This document shows positions 1 to 5,925 of a stretch of DNA of 5,976 nucleotides, one piece after another. The stretch comes from DAOTVS01 sp034436375. GTDB lineage: Bacteria > Chloroflexota > Anaerolineae > SpSt-313. The stretch's first letter is position 1. Every line of letters begins with the position of its first letter. Position numbers and translations under genes: made by a program. The stretch is taken from positions 1 to 5,976 of the forward strand of contig DAOTVS010000359.1 in the NCBI GenBank assembly GCA_034436375.1. The letters run 5' to 3'. Under the pieces are notes generated by a model. The model was given only the letters and a program-made list of their open reading frames with translations, ran no database searches and was not told the DNA's origin.

Positions 1-62
1 TAGAGCAGGGGGGCATTGGCCGGCTGCGCCACGGCGCAGCCGGCCAATGCCCCCCTGCTCTA
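1..62. repeat. Perfect palindrome with 30-bp arms, downstream of prmC-tsaC
   Basis: Bases 1-30 are the exact reverse complement of bases 33-62, leaving only AC (31-32) between the arms. The outer ends read TAGAGCAGGGG and CCCCTGCTCTA, and the left end coincides with the window edge, so the palindrome may be longer. It begins three bases after the TAG stop (66-68) of the fusion gene, where a transcription terminator would be expected. The stem is far longer than an ordinary intrinsic terminator and no T-tract is visible; the minus-strand tail lies outside the window. It could be a terminator, a palindromic mobile repeat or a cruciform-forming site. The structure is certain, its role is not. 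Confidence 0.85.
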
Positions 63-65
63 CCC

Positions 66-1655
66 CTACCCTTGTTGACTCAAGGCTGCCTCAATCTCCT
101 CATCGGAGATGGCGCCATGCCGGCGGATGGCGGGGGGATCTACGGTCAGGTCGACGACGGTGGAAGGCACGCCACCCGGGCTCCGGCCCCCGTCGATGAT
201 CCAGTGCACACGGTTGCCGAACTGAGCCACAACCTCCGCCGCCGAGCGTGCTTCGGGCTGGCCCGAAAGGTTGGCGCTGGTGGTGGCCAAGGGCGCGCCC
301 ACGGCGCGGATGAGCGCGCGCGCCACGGGATCGTCGGGCACGCGCACGGCTACGTTGGGCCCCCCCGCCCGCACGACCGCCGGCACCTCTGGCCGCGCCG
401 GCAGCACGATGGTCAGCGGCCCCGGCCAGAAGCGCCGGTAAAGCCGCCGCGCTGAATCGGGGATCTGCGTTACGACCTGCGGCAGCTCATCCTCGCTCGC
501 CAGGAGCAAGGGAATGGCTTTGCCCTCCGGGCGCCCCTTGATCTCATAGAGCGCCTGCACCGCATTCTCGTGAAAGACGGCCGCGCCGATGCCATAGACG
601 GTATCGGTGGGAAAAACGACAACCTCCCCCCGCCGCAGGGCCTCAGCGGCCAGGGCGATGGCGGAGGGATCGGCGGGGAGTACCCTCACCCCCAGCCCCT
701 CTCCCACGGCGGGGGAGAGGGGGGATAGACCTGCCAGGTCTGCGCCCCCCCTCTCATTCCCGCCGCGGGGAGTGGGGGTCGAGATCTCGACCATGCGGTC
801 CCAACCTCCCAAGTCTTGATGGAGCGAGACCTCTCGCTCTGGAAAGTGGCGTCGCGCGAGCGCCAGCACCTGCTCGCCCTGGCTGGCGCCGATTTCCAAC
901 AGAATCAGCGTCGGGGCGGGCGTGAGGGCCGCAGCCTGCGCCAGCAGCTTGGCGATCAGGTCGAGCCCCTCGACGCCACCGTCGAGGGCCGCGCGGGGCT
1001 CGTGGCGCGAGACCTCGGGCATGGCCTGCCGATACTCATCGGTGCGCAGGTAGGGCAGGTTGGCCACCAGGACGTCGATGGGCCCCCGCGCCGCCATGAG
1101 CAGGTCGCAACGCACCAGGGCGGGCGGGCCGCCCGGCCTCTCTGTGTGGCCTGCACCTACCAGGCGACAGCGGTTGGCCGCCGCCACCGCCAAGGCGTCA
1201 GCGCTCCAGTCGCTGCCGATCACGTGCGCCCCGGGCAGTTCCAGGGCCAGGGTGAGCGCCAGGGCCCCTGAGCCCGTGCCCACATCCCACAGGGTGGTGA
1301 TGGGGTGCTCCTGGGCCCAGGCCAGTACCCGCTCGACAATCATCTCCGTCTCTGGCCGGGGTACGAGCACCCGCTGATCCACCAGGAACGGGCGACCGTA
1401 GAACTCACGATAGCCCAGGATATAGGCGACCGGCTCGCGGTCCAGGCGCCGCGCGAGCATGGCCTCCCACTCTGCCCGCTCCTCTGTAGAGAGCGGGCGC
1501 TCGGGGTGGGCGTAGAGGTCGGCCCGCTTGCCTTTGAGCAGATGCGCCAGCAGCACCTCGGCGTCAAGCCGGGCCTGCTCGCAGCCCGCCGCGCGCAGAT
1601 CGGCTATCGCCTGCGCCAGCGCCTGCCCGCAGGTGAGCCCTGCGTTGCGTTCCAT
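66..1655 (-). CDS. prmC-tsaC: PrmC-TsaC fusion: release factor glutamine methyltransferase joined to threonylcarbamoyl-AMP synthase
   Basis: This 529-residue protein has two enzyme domains. Residues 1-290 are PrmC (HemK), which uses S-adenosylmethionine to N5-methylate the Gln of the GGQ motif in release factors. Visible are a helical N-terminal domain, PRPETE (99-104), the SAM-binding DVGTGSG (124-130), an acidic D149, and NLPY (199-202) where most PrmC proteins have NPPY. Residues about 324-529 are a short TsaC/YrdC domain without the extra Sua5 domain. It makes threonylcarbamoyl-AMP from threonine, bicarbonate and ATP for tRNA t6A37. It shows PTDTVYGIG (349-357), KGRP (373-376), PGPLT (411-415), SANLSG (460-465) and PSTVVDLT (497-504). 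The linker (about 292-323) is encoded by palindromic repeats. ATG is at 1653-1655, one base after the prfA TGA, with GAGAGG four bases upstream, so translation is probably coupled to prfA. Both domains look intact. A sequencing-created fusion is unlikely because the frame is open throughout. Confidence 0.93.
   Translation of the reverse strand: MERNAGLTCGQALAQAIADLRAAGCEQARLDAEVLLAHLLKGKRADLYAHPERPLSTEERAEWEAMLARRLDREPVAYILGYREFYGRPFLVDQRVLVPRPETEMIVERVLAWAQEHPITTLWDVGTGSGALALTLALELPGAHVIGSDWSADALAVAAANRCRLVGAGHTERPGGPPALVRCDLLMAARGPIDVLVANLPYLRTDEYRQAMPEVSRHEPRAALDGGVEGLDLIAKLLAQAAALTPAPTLILLEIGASQGEQVLALARRHFPEREVSLHQDLGGWDRMVEISTPTPRGGNERGGADLAGLSPLSPAVGEGLGVRVLPADPSAIALAAEALRRGEVVVFPTDTVYGIGAAVFHENAVQALYEIKGRPEGKAIPLLLASEDELPQVVTQIPDSARRLYRRFWPGPLTIVLPARPEVPAVVRAGGPNVAVRVPDDPVARALIRAVGAPLATTSANLSGQPEARSAAEVVAQFGNRVHWIIDGGRSPGGVPSTVVDLTVDPPAIRRHGAISDEEIEAALSQQG
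683..792. repeat. Palindromic repeat cluster forming the PrmC-TsaC linker
   Basis: Four palindromic parts lie in a row. Unit A (683-724) has a perfect 10-bp stem: CCCCTCTCCC (696-705) against 713-722. Next is AGACCTGCCAGGTCT (727-741), a 7-bp stem around one base. Unit B (745-779) is an imperfect inverted copy of unit A: a C-rich tract, CGCCGCGGGG and AGTGGGGG. Last is the exact 16-bp palindrome GGTCGAGATCTCGACC (777-792). On the minus strand the cluster is read without a stop and encodes the Pro/Gly/Leu/Ser-rich linker that joins two recognisable enzymes. From memory, C4TCTC3-type and AGACCTG-type palindromes are common between genes in GC-rich bacteria including Chloroflexota. The copy number in this genome cannot be seen from the window. 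Confidence 0.8.
687..704 (-). promoter_or_regulatory. Possible internal translation start for a separate TsaC
   Basis: Codon 323 of the fusion is GTG (687-689). Just upstream on the minus strand is GGAGAGGGG (704-696), followed by six bases before the GTG. Starting there would give a 207-residue protein beginning M-R-V-L-P-A-D, close to the usual start and length of a short TsaC/YrdC protein. The purine run is part of the palindromic repeat and can also pair with its other arm, so it might be hidden in the mRNA. This is an inference from spacing and domain position only. Confidence 0.35.
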
Positions 1656-1656
1656 C

Positions 1657-2730
1657 TCACCTCTCGTTCAGTGCCCGCAGCTTTTCCGCCTGTTCGGTGG
1701 TGGCCAGCTCGTCGATGAACTCATCGAGCCCGCCGGCCAGCACGTCCTCCAGACGATAGCTGGTGACGCCGATACGGTGATCGGTGGCCCGGTTCTGGGG
1801 AAAGTTGTAGGTGCGGATCTTTTCGCTGCGCTCGCCCATCCCCACCTGCGAGCGGCGCGCCGCCTCCATCTCCTCTGTCTGCTTACGCTGCTCCATATCG
1901 AACAGGCGGGCGCGCAGGATCGACATGGCCCGCGCCTTGTTCTGGAGCTGTGACCGCTCATCCTGGCACATGACGATGAGGCCGCTGGGCAGGTGCGTGA
2001 TGCGCACGGCCGAGTCGGTCGTGTTGACGCTCTGGCCGCCATGGCCGCCGGAGCGGTAGACGTCGATCTTGAGATCCTCGGGGCGGATCTCAACCTCGAC
2101 CTCCTCCACTTCAGGCAACACCGCGACGGTGGCGGTCGAGGTATGGATGCGGCCCGCTGCCTCGGTAGCCGGCACACGCTGCACGCGGTGCACGCCGCTC
2201 TCGTATTTGAGCCGGGAGTAAGCGCCCCGGCCGTTCACCTGAAAGATGATTTCCTTAAAGCCGCCGATGCCGGTGGGGCTCGAGCTGAGCACCTGGGTAT
2301 GCCAGCGGTGGTTTTCTGCGTAGCGGCTGTACATGCGGAAAAGGTCTGCCGCCCACAGGGCCGCCTCTTCGCCGCCGGCGCCGGCGCGGATCTCCACAAT
2401 GACGTTGCGCTCGTCGCGTGGGTCCTTGGGCAGGAGCAGCTTTTTCATCTGCTCCAGCGTCTCATCGCGCTTGTTGCGCAGGGTCTCCGCCTCTTCGCGG
2501 GCGAGCTCGGCCATCTCCTCATCCAGCGGCTCGGCCAGCAACTGCTCTGTGCTCTCCAGGTCACGCACAATTTCCTCGTAGCGGTGGTAGACCTCGACAA
2601 TCTCACTGATCGATGATTGCTCCTGCGCCAGCTCGCGCAGCCGGGCCGGGTCGCTGATCACTTCCGGGTCGGCCAGAAGGCGGTTCAGCTCTTCATAGCG
2701 GCTCACAATCGCCGCCACTTTCTCAAGCAT
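1657..2730 (-). CDS. prfA: Peptide chain release factor 1 (RF1)
   Basis: The 357-residue length is normal for bacterial RF1, which recognises UAA and UAG in the ribosomal A site and triggers peptidyl-tRNA hydrolysis. An N-terminal helical domain (about 1-100) rich in Glu/Leu/Arg is followed by the conserved core RAGAGGEEAALWAADL (115-130). The codon-reading PAT tripeptide (187-189) marks it as RF1 rather than RF2, which has SPF. The catalytic loop GHGGQSVNTTDSAVRITH contains GGQ at 231-233; Q233 is the residue the downstream PrmC is expected to methylate. The C-terminal segment with RTYNFPQNRATDHRI (306-320) is typical. The ATG at 2728-2730 has AGGAG five bases upstream (2736-2740). The TGA stop is one base before prmC-tsaC, so the two should be co-transcribed and probably translationally coupled. 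No frameshift site is visible. Confidence 0.97.
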   Translation of the reverse strand: MLEKVAAIVSRYEELNRLLADPEVISDPARLRELAQEQSSISEIVEVYHRYEEIVRDLESTEQLLAEPLDEEMAELAREEAETLRNKRDETLEQMKKLLLPKDPRDERNVIVEIRAGAGGEEAALWAADLFRMYSRYAENHRWHTQVLSSSPTGIGGFKEIIFQVNGRGAYSRLKYESGVHRVQRVPATEAAGRIHTSTATVAVLPEVEEVEVEIRPEDLKIDVYRSGGHGGQSVNTTDSAVRITHLPSGLIVMCQDERSQLQNKARAMSILRARLFDMEQRKQTEEMEAARRSQVGMGERSEKIRTYNFPQNRATDHRIGVTSYRLEDVLAGGLDEFIDELATTEQAEKLRALNER

Positions 2731-3055
2731 AATCTCTCCTCACCAATCAATCAGGCCAATGTGGTCCAGGTTTCCTGCCCGGCAGTTGGCCCGTCTGGGG
2801 CTTATTGTGGGGCAGAAACGGAAATGCCGGGTGTGGAAACACCGGCCTACGCTCTGCTCGAAAGCCCGTTTCACCCCTCGTCCCTGCCTGCCGGCGGCGT
2901 TTCCCGACCGGTCAGCAGGACCCTCTGCTGATCGATTCTCCTGCAAAAAGCCTGTGTAATGGCTGCTCGCGCACAAATACCAGGCCACCGAAGGATGATA
3001 CCGGTCGGTGGCCCAGAGTGATTGGCGCAGACGGGCGCCAGGATATGCGGTTACG
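2731..3055. other. 325-bp gap between parB and prfA, no convincing gene
   Basis: No reading frame here has a recognisable product, a good ribosome binding site and a sensible start. The gap probably holds the end of the parB message and the prfA promoter and leader, but no clear -35/-10 pair was found. Three inverted repeats are visible: GGCCACCGA (2983-2991) with its complement at 3005-3013; TCAGCAG (2912-2918) with CTGCTGA (2925-2931); and a bulged stem around GGTGTGGAAACACC (2830-2843). None is followed by a T-tract on the minus strand. The segment ends with the prfA Shine-Dalgarno. Confidence 0.6.
2983..3013 (-). terminator. Weak candidate hairpin after parB
   Basis: A 9-bp perfect stem (2983-2991 with 3005-3013) encloses a 13-base loop and starts about 43 bases past the parB stop. 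On the minus strand it is followed by CTGGTATTTG, which is not a proper T-tract. It may slow or end parAB transcription, or only stabilise the 3' end. Position and stem are seen; the terminator role is a guess. Confidence 0.3.
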
Positions 3056-3940
3056 CTACTGCTCGCCGACAATACGCTCGTAGATATTCTGCAGCTCCTC
3101 ATCGGAGTAGAAATAGACGACCAGCCGCCCGCCCTTTTTCCCGCGGGCAAGGGCGACCTTGGTGCCCAACGCCATGCGGAAGGCGTCCTCCAACGATTTG
3201 GTATGGGGCGAAGGGCGCTTGGGCTCCGCCGGCTGTTCGGCGAGCGAGCCCAGGTGGCGCACCAGGGCCTCTGTCTGCCGCACAGAGAGGGCGCGCTTTT
3301 CGATGGCACGCAATACGGCCAGTTGGTCGTCAGGATCGGTCAGCCCCAGGATCGCTCGCGCATGGCCCTCGGTGATGCGATCCTCGCGCAGGGCATCCTT
3401 GATCGGATCGGGCAGGCGCAGCAGGCGGATGGCGTTGGTCACGGCCACACGGCTGCGGCCTACACGGGTTGCCACCTCTTCCTGAGTGAGCCCGAACTCT
3501 TGCACCAACTGTTGGAAGGCGGCCGCCTCTTCCAGGGCGTTCAGATCGGCGCGCTGGATATTCTCTACCAGCGCCATCTCCAGCAGCTCACGGGGTGTCA
3601 CATTCTTGACGAGCACCGGCACGCACTTGAGCCCGGCCAACCGGGCCGCCTGCCAGCGCCGCTCGCCGGCAATGATCCGGTAGTGTGCCTGAGTGTCGCC
3701 GTCGCCGGGCTCGACCGGTGCCACGATCAGCGGCTGGATCAGCCCGTGGGCCCGGATCGACTCGGCCAACTCCTCCAGCGCCTGGCGGTCCATCGCCTGG
3801 CGTGGCTGGCGGGGGTTGGGCACGATCTCATCGAGCGCCACTTCCAGCAGCCCCGCTGCCGATGACGGCGAGCCACCGGGCGCCGGCGTGGGCGGTATCA
3901 GAGCGCCTAATCCTTTGCCCAAACCTCTTCGCTCGGGCAT
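3056..3940 (-). CDS. parB: Chromosome partitioning protein ParB (Spo0J family)
   Basis: This 294-residue protein is close in length to chromosomal Spo0J. ParB binds parS near the origin, uses CTP to clamp and slide on DNA, loads SMC, and stimulates the ParA ATPase. The N-terminus RGLGKGLGALIP (5-16) is the conserved basic ParA-contact segment. NPRQPRQ (42-48), GERRW (92-96) and ENIQR (126-130) are the CTP-binding core motifs. A helix-turn-helix follows at about 150-176 (LTQEEVATRVGRSRVAVTNA). After a Pro-rich hinge (about 237-246), the C-terminal dimer domain runs from about 249 to 290. The ATG at 3938-3940 is preferred because GGGAGG (3947-3952) sits six bases upstream. An in-frame TTG at 3944-3946 overlaps the parA stop but has no spacing to that site. 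parB begins two bases after the parA TGA, so the two are one transcript. Confidence 0.96.
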   Translation of the reverse strand: MPERRGLGKGLGALIPPTPAPGGSPSSAAGLLEVALDEIVPNPRQPRQAMDRQALEELAESIRAHGLIQPLIVAPVEPGDGDTQAHYRIIAGERRWQAARLAGLKCVPVLVKNVTPRELLEMALVENIQRADLNALEEAAAFQQLVQEFGLTQEEVATRVGRSRVAVTNAIRLLRLPDPIKDALREDRITEGHARAILGLTDPDDQLAVLRAIEKRALSVRQTEALVRHLGSLAEQPAEPKRPSPHTKSLEDAFRMALGTKVALARGKKGGRLVVYFYSDEELQNIYERIVGEQ

Positions 3941-3942
3941 GC

Positions 3943-4701
3943 TCAACCTCCCAGAATCTCATTCGCTAACGACCGGTATGCCAGCCCCCCTGACGAGCTG
4001 GGTGCATAGTCCAGGATGGGCTCGCCGTAACTGGGCGCCTCGCTCAGGCGGACGTTGCGCGGGATGATGGTCTTGAACACGCGGCCGCCGTAATACTTGC
4101 GCACTTCTTCCACCACTTGCTGAGCCAGATTGGTGCGGGTATCGTACATGGTCAACACCACGCCGCGGACGCTCAGCCCCGGGTTCAGGTTGTCGCGCAC
4201 CAAGTCAATGGTGTGCTGCAACTGCGTCAGTCCCTCCAGCGGTAGGAACTCGCACTGCACCGGAATAAGCACCTGATCGGCCGCCGTCAGGGCATTGATG
4301 GTCAACAGGCCCAGGCTGGGGGGGCAATCGATCAGCACCCAGTCGTACCTGTCGCGCACGGAGGTGAGGGCTCGCTGCAGGCGGTACTCGCGCGAGATAA
4401 AGCTCACCATCTCGACTTCAGCGCCGGCCAGCTCAGGGGTCGAGGGCGCCAAGTCGAGCCCCAGGCGCCGGGTGAGCAGGATGATCTGGGCCAGAGGCAA
4501 CTGCTCCACGAGCACGTGGTAGACCGACTGCGGGAGGGCGTTCTTGTCAATGCCCAGGCTGCTGGTGGCATTGCCCTGGGGGTCGACATCGACCAACAGC
4601 ACCTTTTTGCCGCCTGCCGCCAGATAAGCGCCCAGGTTCACGGCTGTGGTGGTTTTGCCTACGCCGCCCTTCTGGTTCGCAATGGCATATACTACGCCCA
4701 T
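3943..4701 (-). CDS. parA: Chromosome partitioning ATPase ParA (Soj family)
   Basis: This 252-residue protein matches the short chromosomal Soj type, which has no N-terminal DNA-binding domain. Soj dimerises on ATP binding, coats the nucleoid non-specifically, and releases when ParB triggers hydrolysis, which moves the origin. The deviant Walker A motif KGGVGKTT (11-18) carries the signature lysine K11 and K16. DVDPQGN (38-44) is the switch I/A' motif. LIDCPPSLG (123-131) is Walker B, with D125. The C-terminal part has TIIPRNVRLSEAPSYGEPI (211-229), typical of Soj. The ATG at 4699-4701 fits the family start. GGAAGGA (4714-4720) lies upstream with a rather long 12-base spacing. No promoter was recognised in the 57 bp between the start and the inserted element, so transcription may come from the kinase gene side or from within the element. 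Overall confidence in the assignment is high. Confidence 0.97.
   Translation of the reverse strand: MGVVYAIANQKGGVGKTTTAVNLGAYLAAGGKKVLLVDVDPQGNATSSLGIDKNALPQSVYHVLVEQLPLAQIILLTRRLGLDLAPSTPELAGAEVEMVSFISREYRLQRALTSVRDRYDWVLIDCPPSLGLLTINALTAADQVLIPVQCEFLPLEGLTQLQHTIDLVRDNLNPGLSVRGVVLTMYDTRTNLAQQVVEEVRKYYGGRVFKTIIPRNVRLSEAPSYGEPILDYAPSSSGGLAYRSLANEILGG
3947..3952 (-). promoter_or_regulatory. parB Shine-Dalgarno that fixes the start
   Basis: GGGAGG on the minus strand, inside the last codons of parA, lies six bases upstream of ATG 3938-3940. It directly abuts the alternative TTG (3944-3946), which makes that TTG unusable. The site therefore supports the 294-residue form of ParB. Confidence 0.75.
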
Positions 4702-4767
4702 GAACGCCCAGTGTCCTTCCTGGATAACCCCGCCTTACTGCTATGCGCGCCGAGAGCTTTCTAGGGC

Positions 4768-4783
4768 CAATACCTTTCAAATA
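4768..4783 (+). repeat. Left terminal inverted repeat of the MITE-like element
   Basis: CAATACCTTTCAAATA is AT-rich against a GC-rich background and exactly complementary to 4991-5006. Read outward, it contains TTGAAA. Confidence 0.85.
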
Positions 4784-4841
4784 GGGAGCGAGACTGAAGC
4801 ACTTCTGCGGGCAAACCCGGTTGCGCGCTCGAGCAGGGCCA

Positions 4842-4984
4842 CCCGAGGCTGAAGCCATCGGGCTCAGAACGGCGAAGCCCCCTTCGGGGCTTGTGCTAGA
4901 GCACTCCTTGCTGCTCAAGCCAACCTGCTCCCACACGAGCCCGCAGGGCTTTGCTCTTATCAGCCCGACGGCTTTAGCCTCGGG
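4842..4984. repeat. Nested hairpin modules inside the element
   Basis: Segments 4842-4864 and 4962-4984 are 23-base inverted copies matching at 21 positions, and both differences still allow G-U pairing in RNA. Each copy also folds alone (CCCGA...TCGGG enclosing GGC...GCC). Between them are AAGCCCC-CTTC-GGGGCTT (4875-4892), GTGCTAGAGCAC (4893-4904) and AGCCCGCAGGGCT (4938-4950). Such REP-like modules are often scattered through genomes on their own; the number of copies here is unknown. Confidence 0.75.
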
Positions 4985-4990
4985 TCCCCT

Positions 4991-5006
4991 TATTTGAAAG
5001 GTATTG
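4991..5006 (-). repeat. Right terminal inverted repeat of the MITE-like element
   Basis: TATTTGAAAGGTATTG on the plus strand is exactly complementary to 4768-4783. It is followed by one base and then the direct repeat TTCTAGGGCCAA. Confidence 0.85.
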
Positions 5007-5027
5007 CTTCTAGGGCCAAAATCGGAG

Positions 5028-5879
5028 CTATGCTTCCTGACGCAAGGCGCCATGAAGCAAACGCTCCTCAACGGCAGCACGGCAAGCGATGGTGCTTACC
5101 CCCTCACCTTCGATGGCAAATGATGCCGCTGCATTGGCAAAGCGTGCTGCCTGAGCAGAGTCGCCCGTCTCGGCTAGCCCGACGAAAAAGGCCGCAGCAA
5201 AGACATCGCCAGCGCCTGTTGGGTCCACTTCGGCTGCCTGAAAGGCCGGGTAACTGGCGCCATGCCCCTGCTGGAACACCGTGGCCCCGCGCCAGCCTCG
5301 AGTGACCACGGCCAGGCGCGCCATGCTCAAGTACCGGTGCAGGATTGTTTCGTCGTTTCCCACATCTTCGAGGCTGAGGACCATGGCATCGGCCCGGGCC
5401 AGGATGCGGGGCGCTTCGAGCCATTCCCGACGGCTCACCAGGCCGGCGCCATCCCACTGGCGCAGCCAGCCCTGGGGCGTCACCCCCACCAGGGTTTCCG
5501 AGGGGAAGAGATCGACCAAGGCGGGGTCCAGGTCTTGAGCCAAAGGCCCCAGGTGAACGATGCGAGCTTTGCGCCATGCAGGCGGCACATCCGCGGCCGT
5601 CAGGTGCGCGGCTGTGGAGCGAAGGTACTGCCGGCGGCCGGCCGGCGTGTAGATATTCTCGAATACTGTGCTCTGGGCGGCAGGCACCACCCGCAGCTCG
5701 ATGCCATCGAGGTACGTGGCCAGGGGCAGATCGTCCCCGGCGCTGGTCAGAATAGCCACCCGGCAGCCAAGCGCCCGCGCCGCCAGGGCCGCATAGGCGC
5801 CCGTGCCGCCGATACGAAATCCGCCCGGGACCAGGTCGCGCGTGACGGTGCCGATGATCAAATAGTCGGGTGTGCTCAC
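5028..5879 (-). CDS. PfkB-family carbohydrate/nucleoside kinase
   Basis: This 283-residue protein is slightly shorter than typical ribokinase-fold enzymes, which phosphorylate a sugar or nucleoside hydroxyl with ATP. The N-terminal signature is FRIGGTGAYAALAARALG (21-38). The C-terminal PfkB signature DPTGAGDVFAAAF (219-231) contains the anion hole GAGD and the predicted catalytic base D225. VVTRGWRGATVF (191-202) is the usual nucleotide-side strand and turn. The end, GVSTI...VEERL (260-274), is typical of the family. It is cytosolic, with no signal peptide or membrane segment. Substrate cannot be assigned, so no symbol is given. The start is GTG (5877-5879), chosen because the family motif DYLIIGTVTRD begins at residue 5 and no ATG fits; GCGGGG lies about five bases upstream. 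It precedes parAB on the same strand, but no functional link to chromosome segregation is evident. Confidence 0.9.
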   Translation of the reverse strand: MSTPDYLIIGTVTRDLVPGGFRIGGTGAYAALAARALGCRVAILTSAGDDLPLATYLDGIELRVVPAAQSTVFENIYTPAGRRQYLRSTAAHLTAADVPPAWRKARIVHLGPLAQDLDPALVDLFPSETLVGVTPQGWLRQWDGAGLVSRREWLEAPRILARADAMVLSLEDVGNDETILHRYLSMARLAVVTRGWRGATVFQQGHGASYPAFQAAEVDPTGAGDVFAAAFFVGLAETGDSAQAARFANAAASFAIEGEGVSTIACRAAVEERLLHGALRQEA

Positions 5880-5889
5880 AACTACCCCG

Positions 5890-5921
5890 CTGTGTAACTA
5901 CAGGAGCGCCTCACCACACAG
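5890..5921 (-). promoter_or_regulatory. Competing small hairpins in the kinase leader
   Basis: CTGTGT (5890-5895) pairs with ACACAG (5916-5921), while GCGCC (5906-5910) can instead pair with GGCGC (5921-5925). The stems share base 5921 and cross each other, so they are alternatives. They lie 11 to 46 bases upstream of the GTG start. No known riboswitch was recognised. Confidence 0.3.
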
Positions 5922-5925
5922 GCGC

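Larger units (their letters stand above)
4759..5019. mobile_element. MITE-like non-coding insertion with terminal inverted repeats and target duplication
   Basis: CAATACCTTTCAAATA (4768-4783) is the exact reverse complement of 4991-5006, and the match continues with a one-base gap into GGG/CCCC. Immediately outside, TTCTAGGGCCAA occurs at both 4759-4770 and 5008-5019 in direct orientation. The part flanking the element (8-9 bp) fits a target-site duplication, leaving an element of about 240 bp. The right border has one extra C (5007) between the inverted and direct repeats. The interior contains several hairpins and no transposase or long reading frame. This is the structure expected of a non-autonomous element moved by a transposase encoded elsewhere; the parent family was not identified. 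The insertion sits 9 bp past the kinase stop and does no visible damage to either neighbour. Confidence 0.82.
4702..5027. other. 326-bp gap between the kinase gene and parA, mostly an inserted element
   Basis: Bases 4759-5019 are a MITE-like element with its border repeats (described separately). The remaining 57 bp next to parA hold its ribosome binding site and no clear promoter. Removing the element and one border copy (4759-5007) would leave about 77 bp, a spacing compatible with a single kinase-parA-parB transcript before the insertion. No credible protein gene lies in the gap. Confidence 0.7.

Noticed and set aside
1218..1232. CACGTG core (also near 4514) as a parS candidate
   Set aside because: Both lie inside genes and the flanking bases do not match TTT/AAA of the consensus.
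2795..2825. CACAAT on the minus strand as a prfA -10 box
   Set aside because: No -35 hexamer lies at 16-18 bases and the match is only four of six in a region with no other promoter sign.
2860..2885. GTTTCAC half-site resembling parS between parB and prfA
   Set aside because: Only the left half matches; the other half has none of the expected GTGAAAC bases, so it is not a palindromic parS.
72..2931. Several plus-strand open frames of 60-207 codons opposite prmC-tsaC and prfA
   Set aside because: They are complementary-strand shadows of well-supported genes, with Arg/Ala/Pro-rich low-complexity products and no family motifs.
2740..3309. Minus-strand open frame running from inside parB across the gap to prfA
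   Set aside because: It overlaps the parB 3' end in another frame, has no recognisable motif, and its composition looks like a shifted frame of GC-rich DNA.
3944..3946. TTG as parB start overlapping the parA stop
   Set aside because: The Shine-Dalgarno GGGAGG directly touches the TTG, while it is six bases from the ATG at 3938-3940, where the family sequence also begins.
4547..5080. Open frame of 177 codons spanning the inserted element
   Set aside because: It crosses from the kinase 3' end through the hairpin-rich element into parA in the wrong frame and has no recognisable domain.
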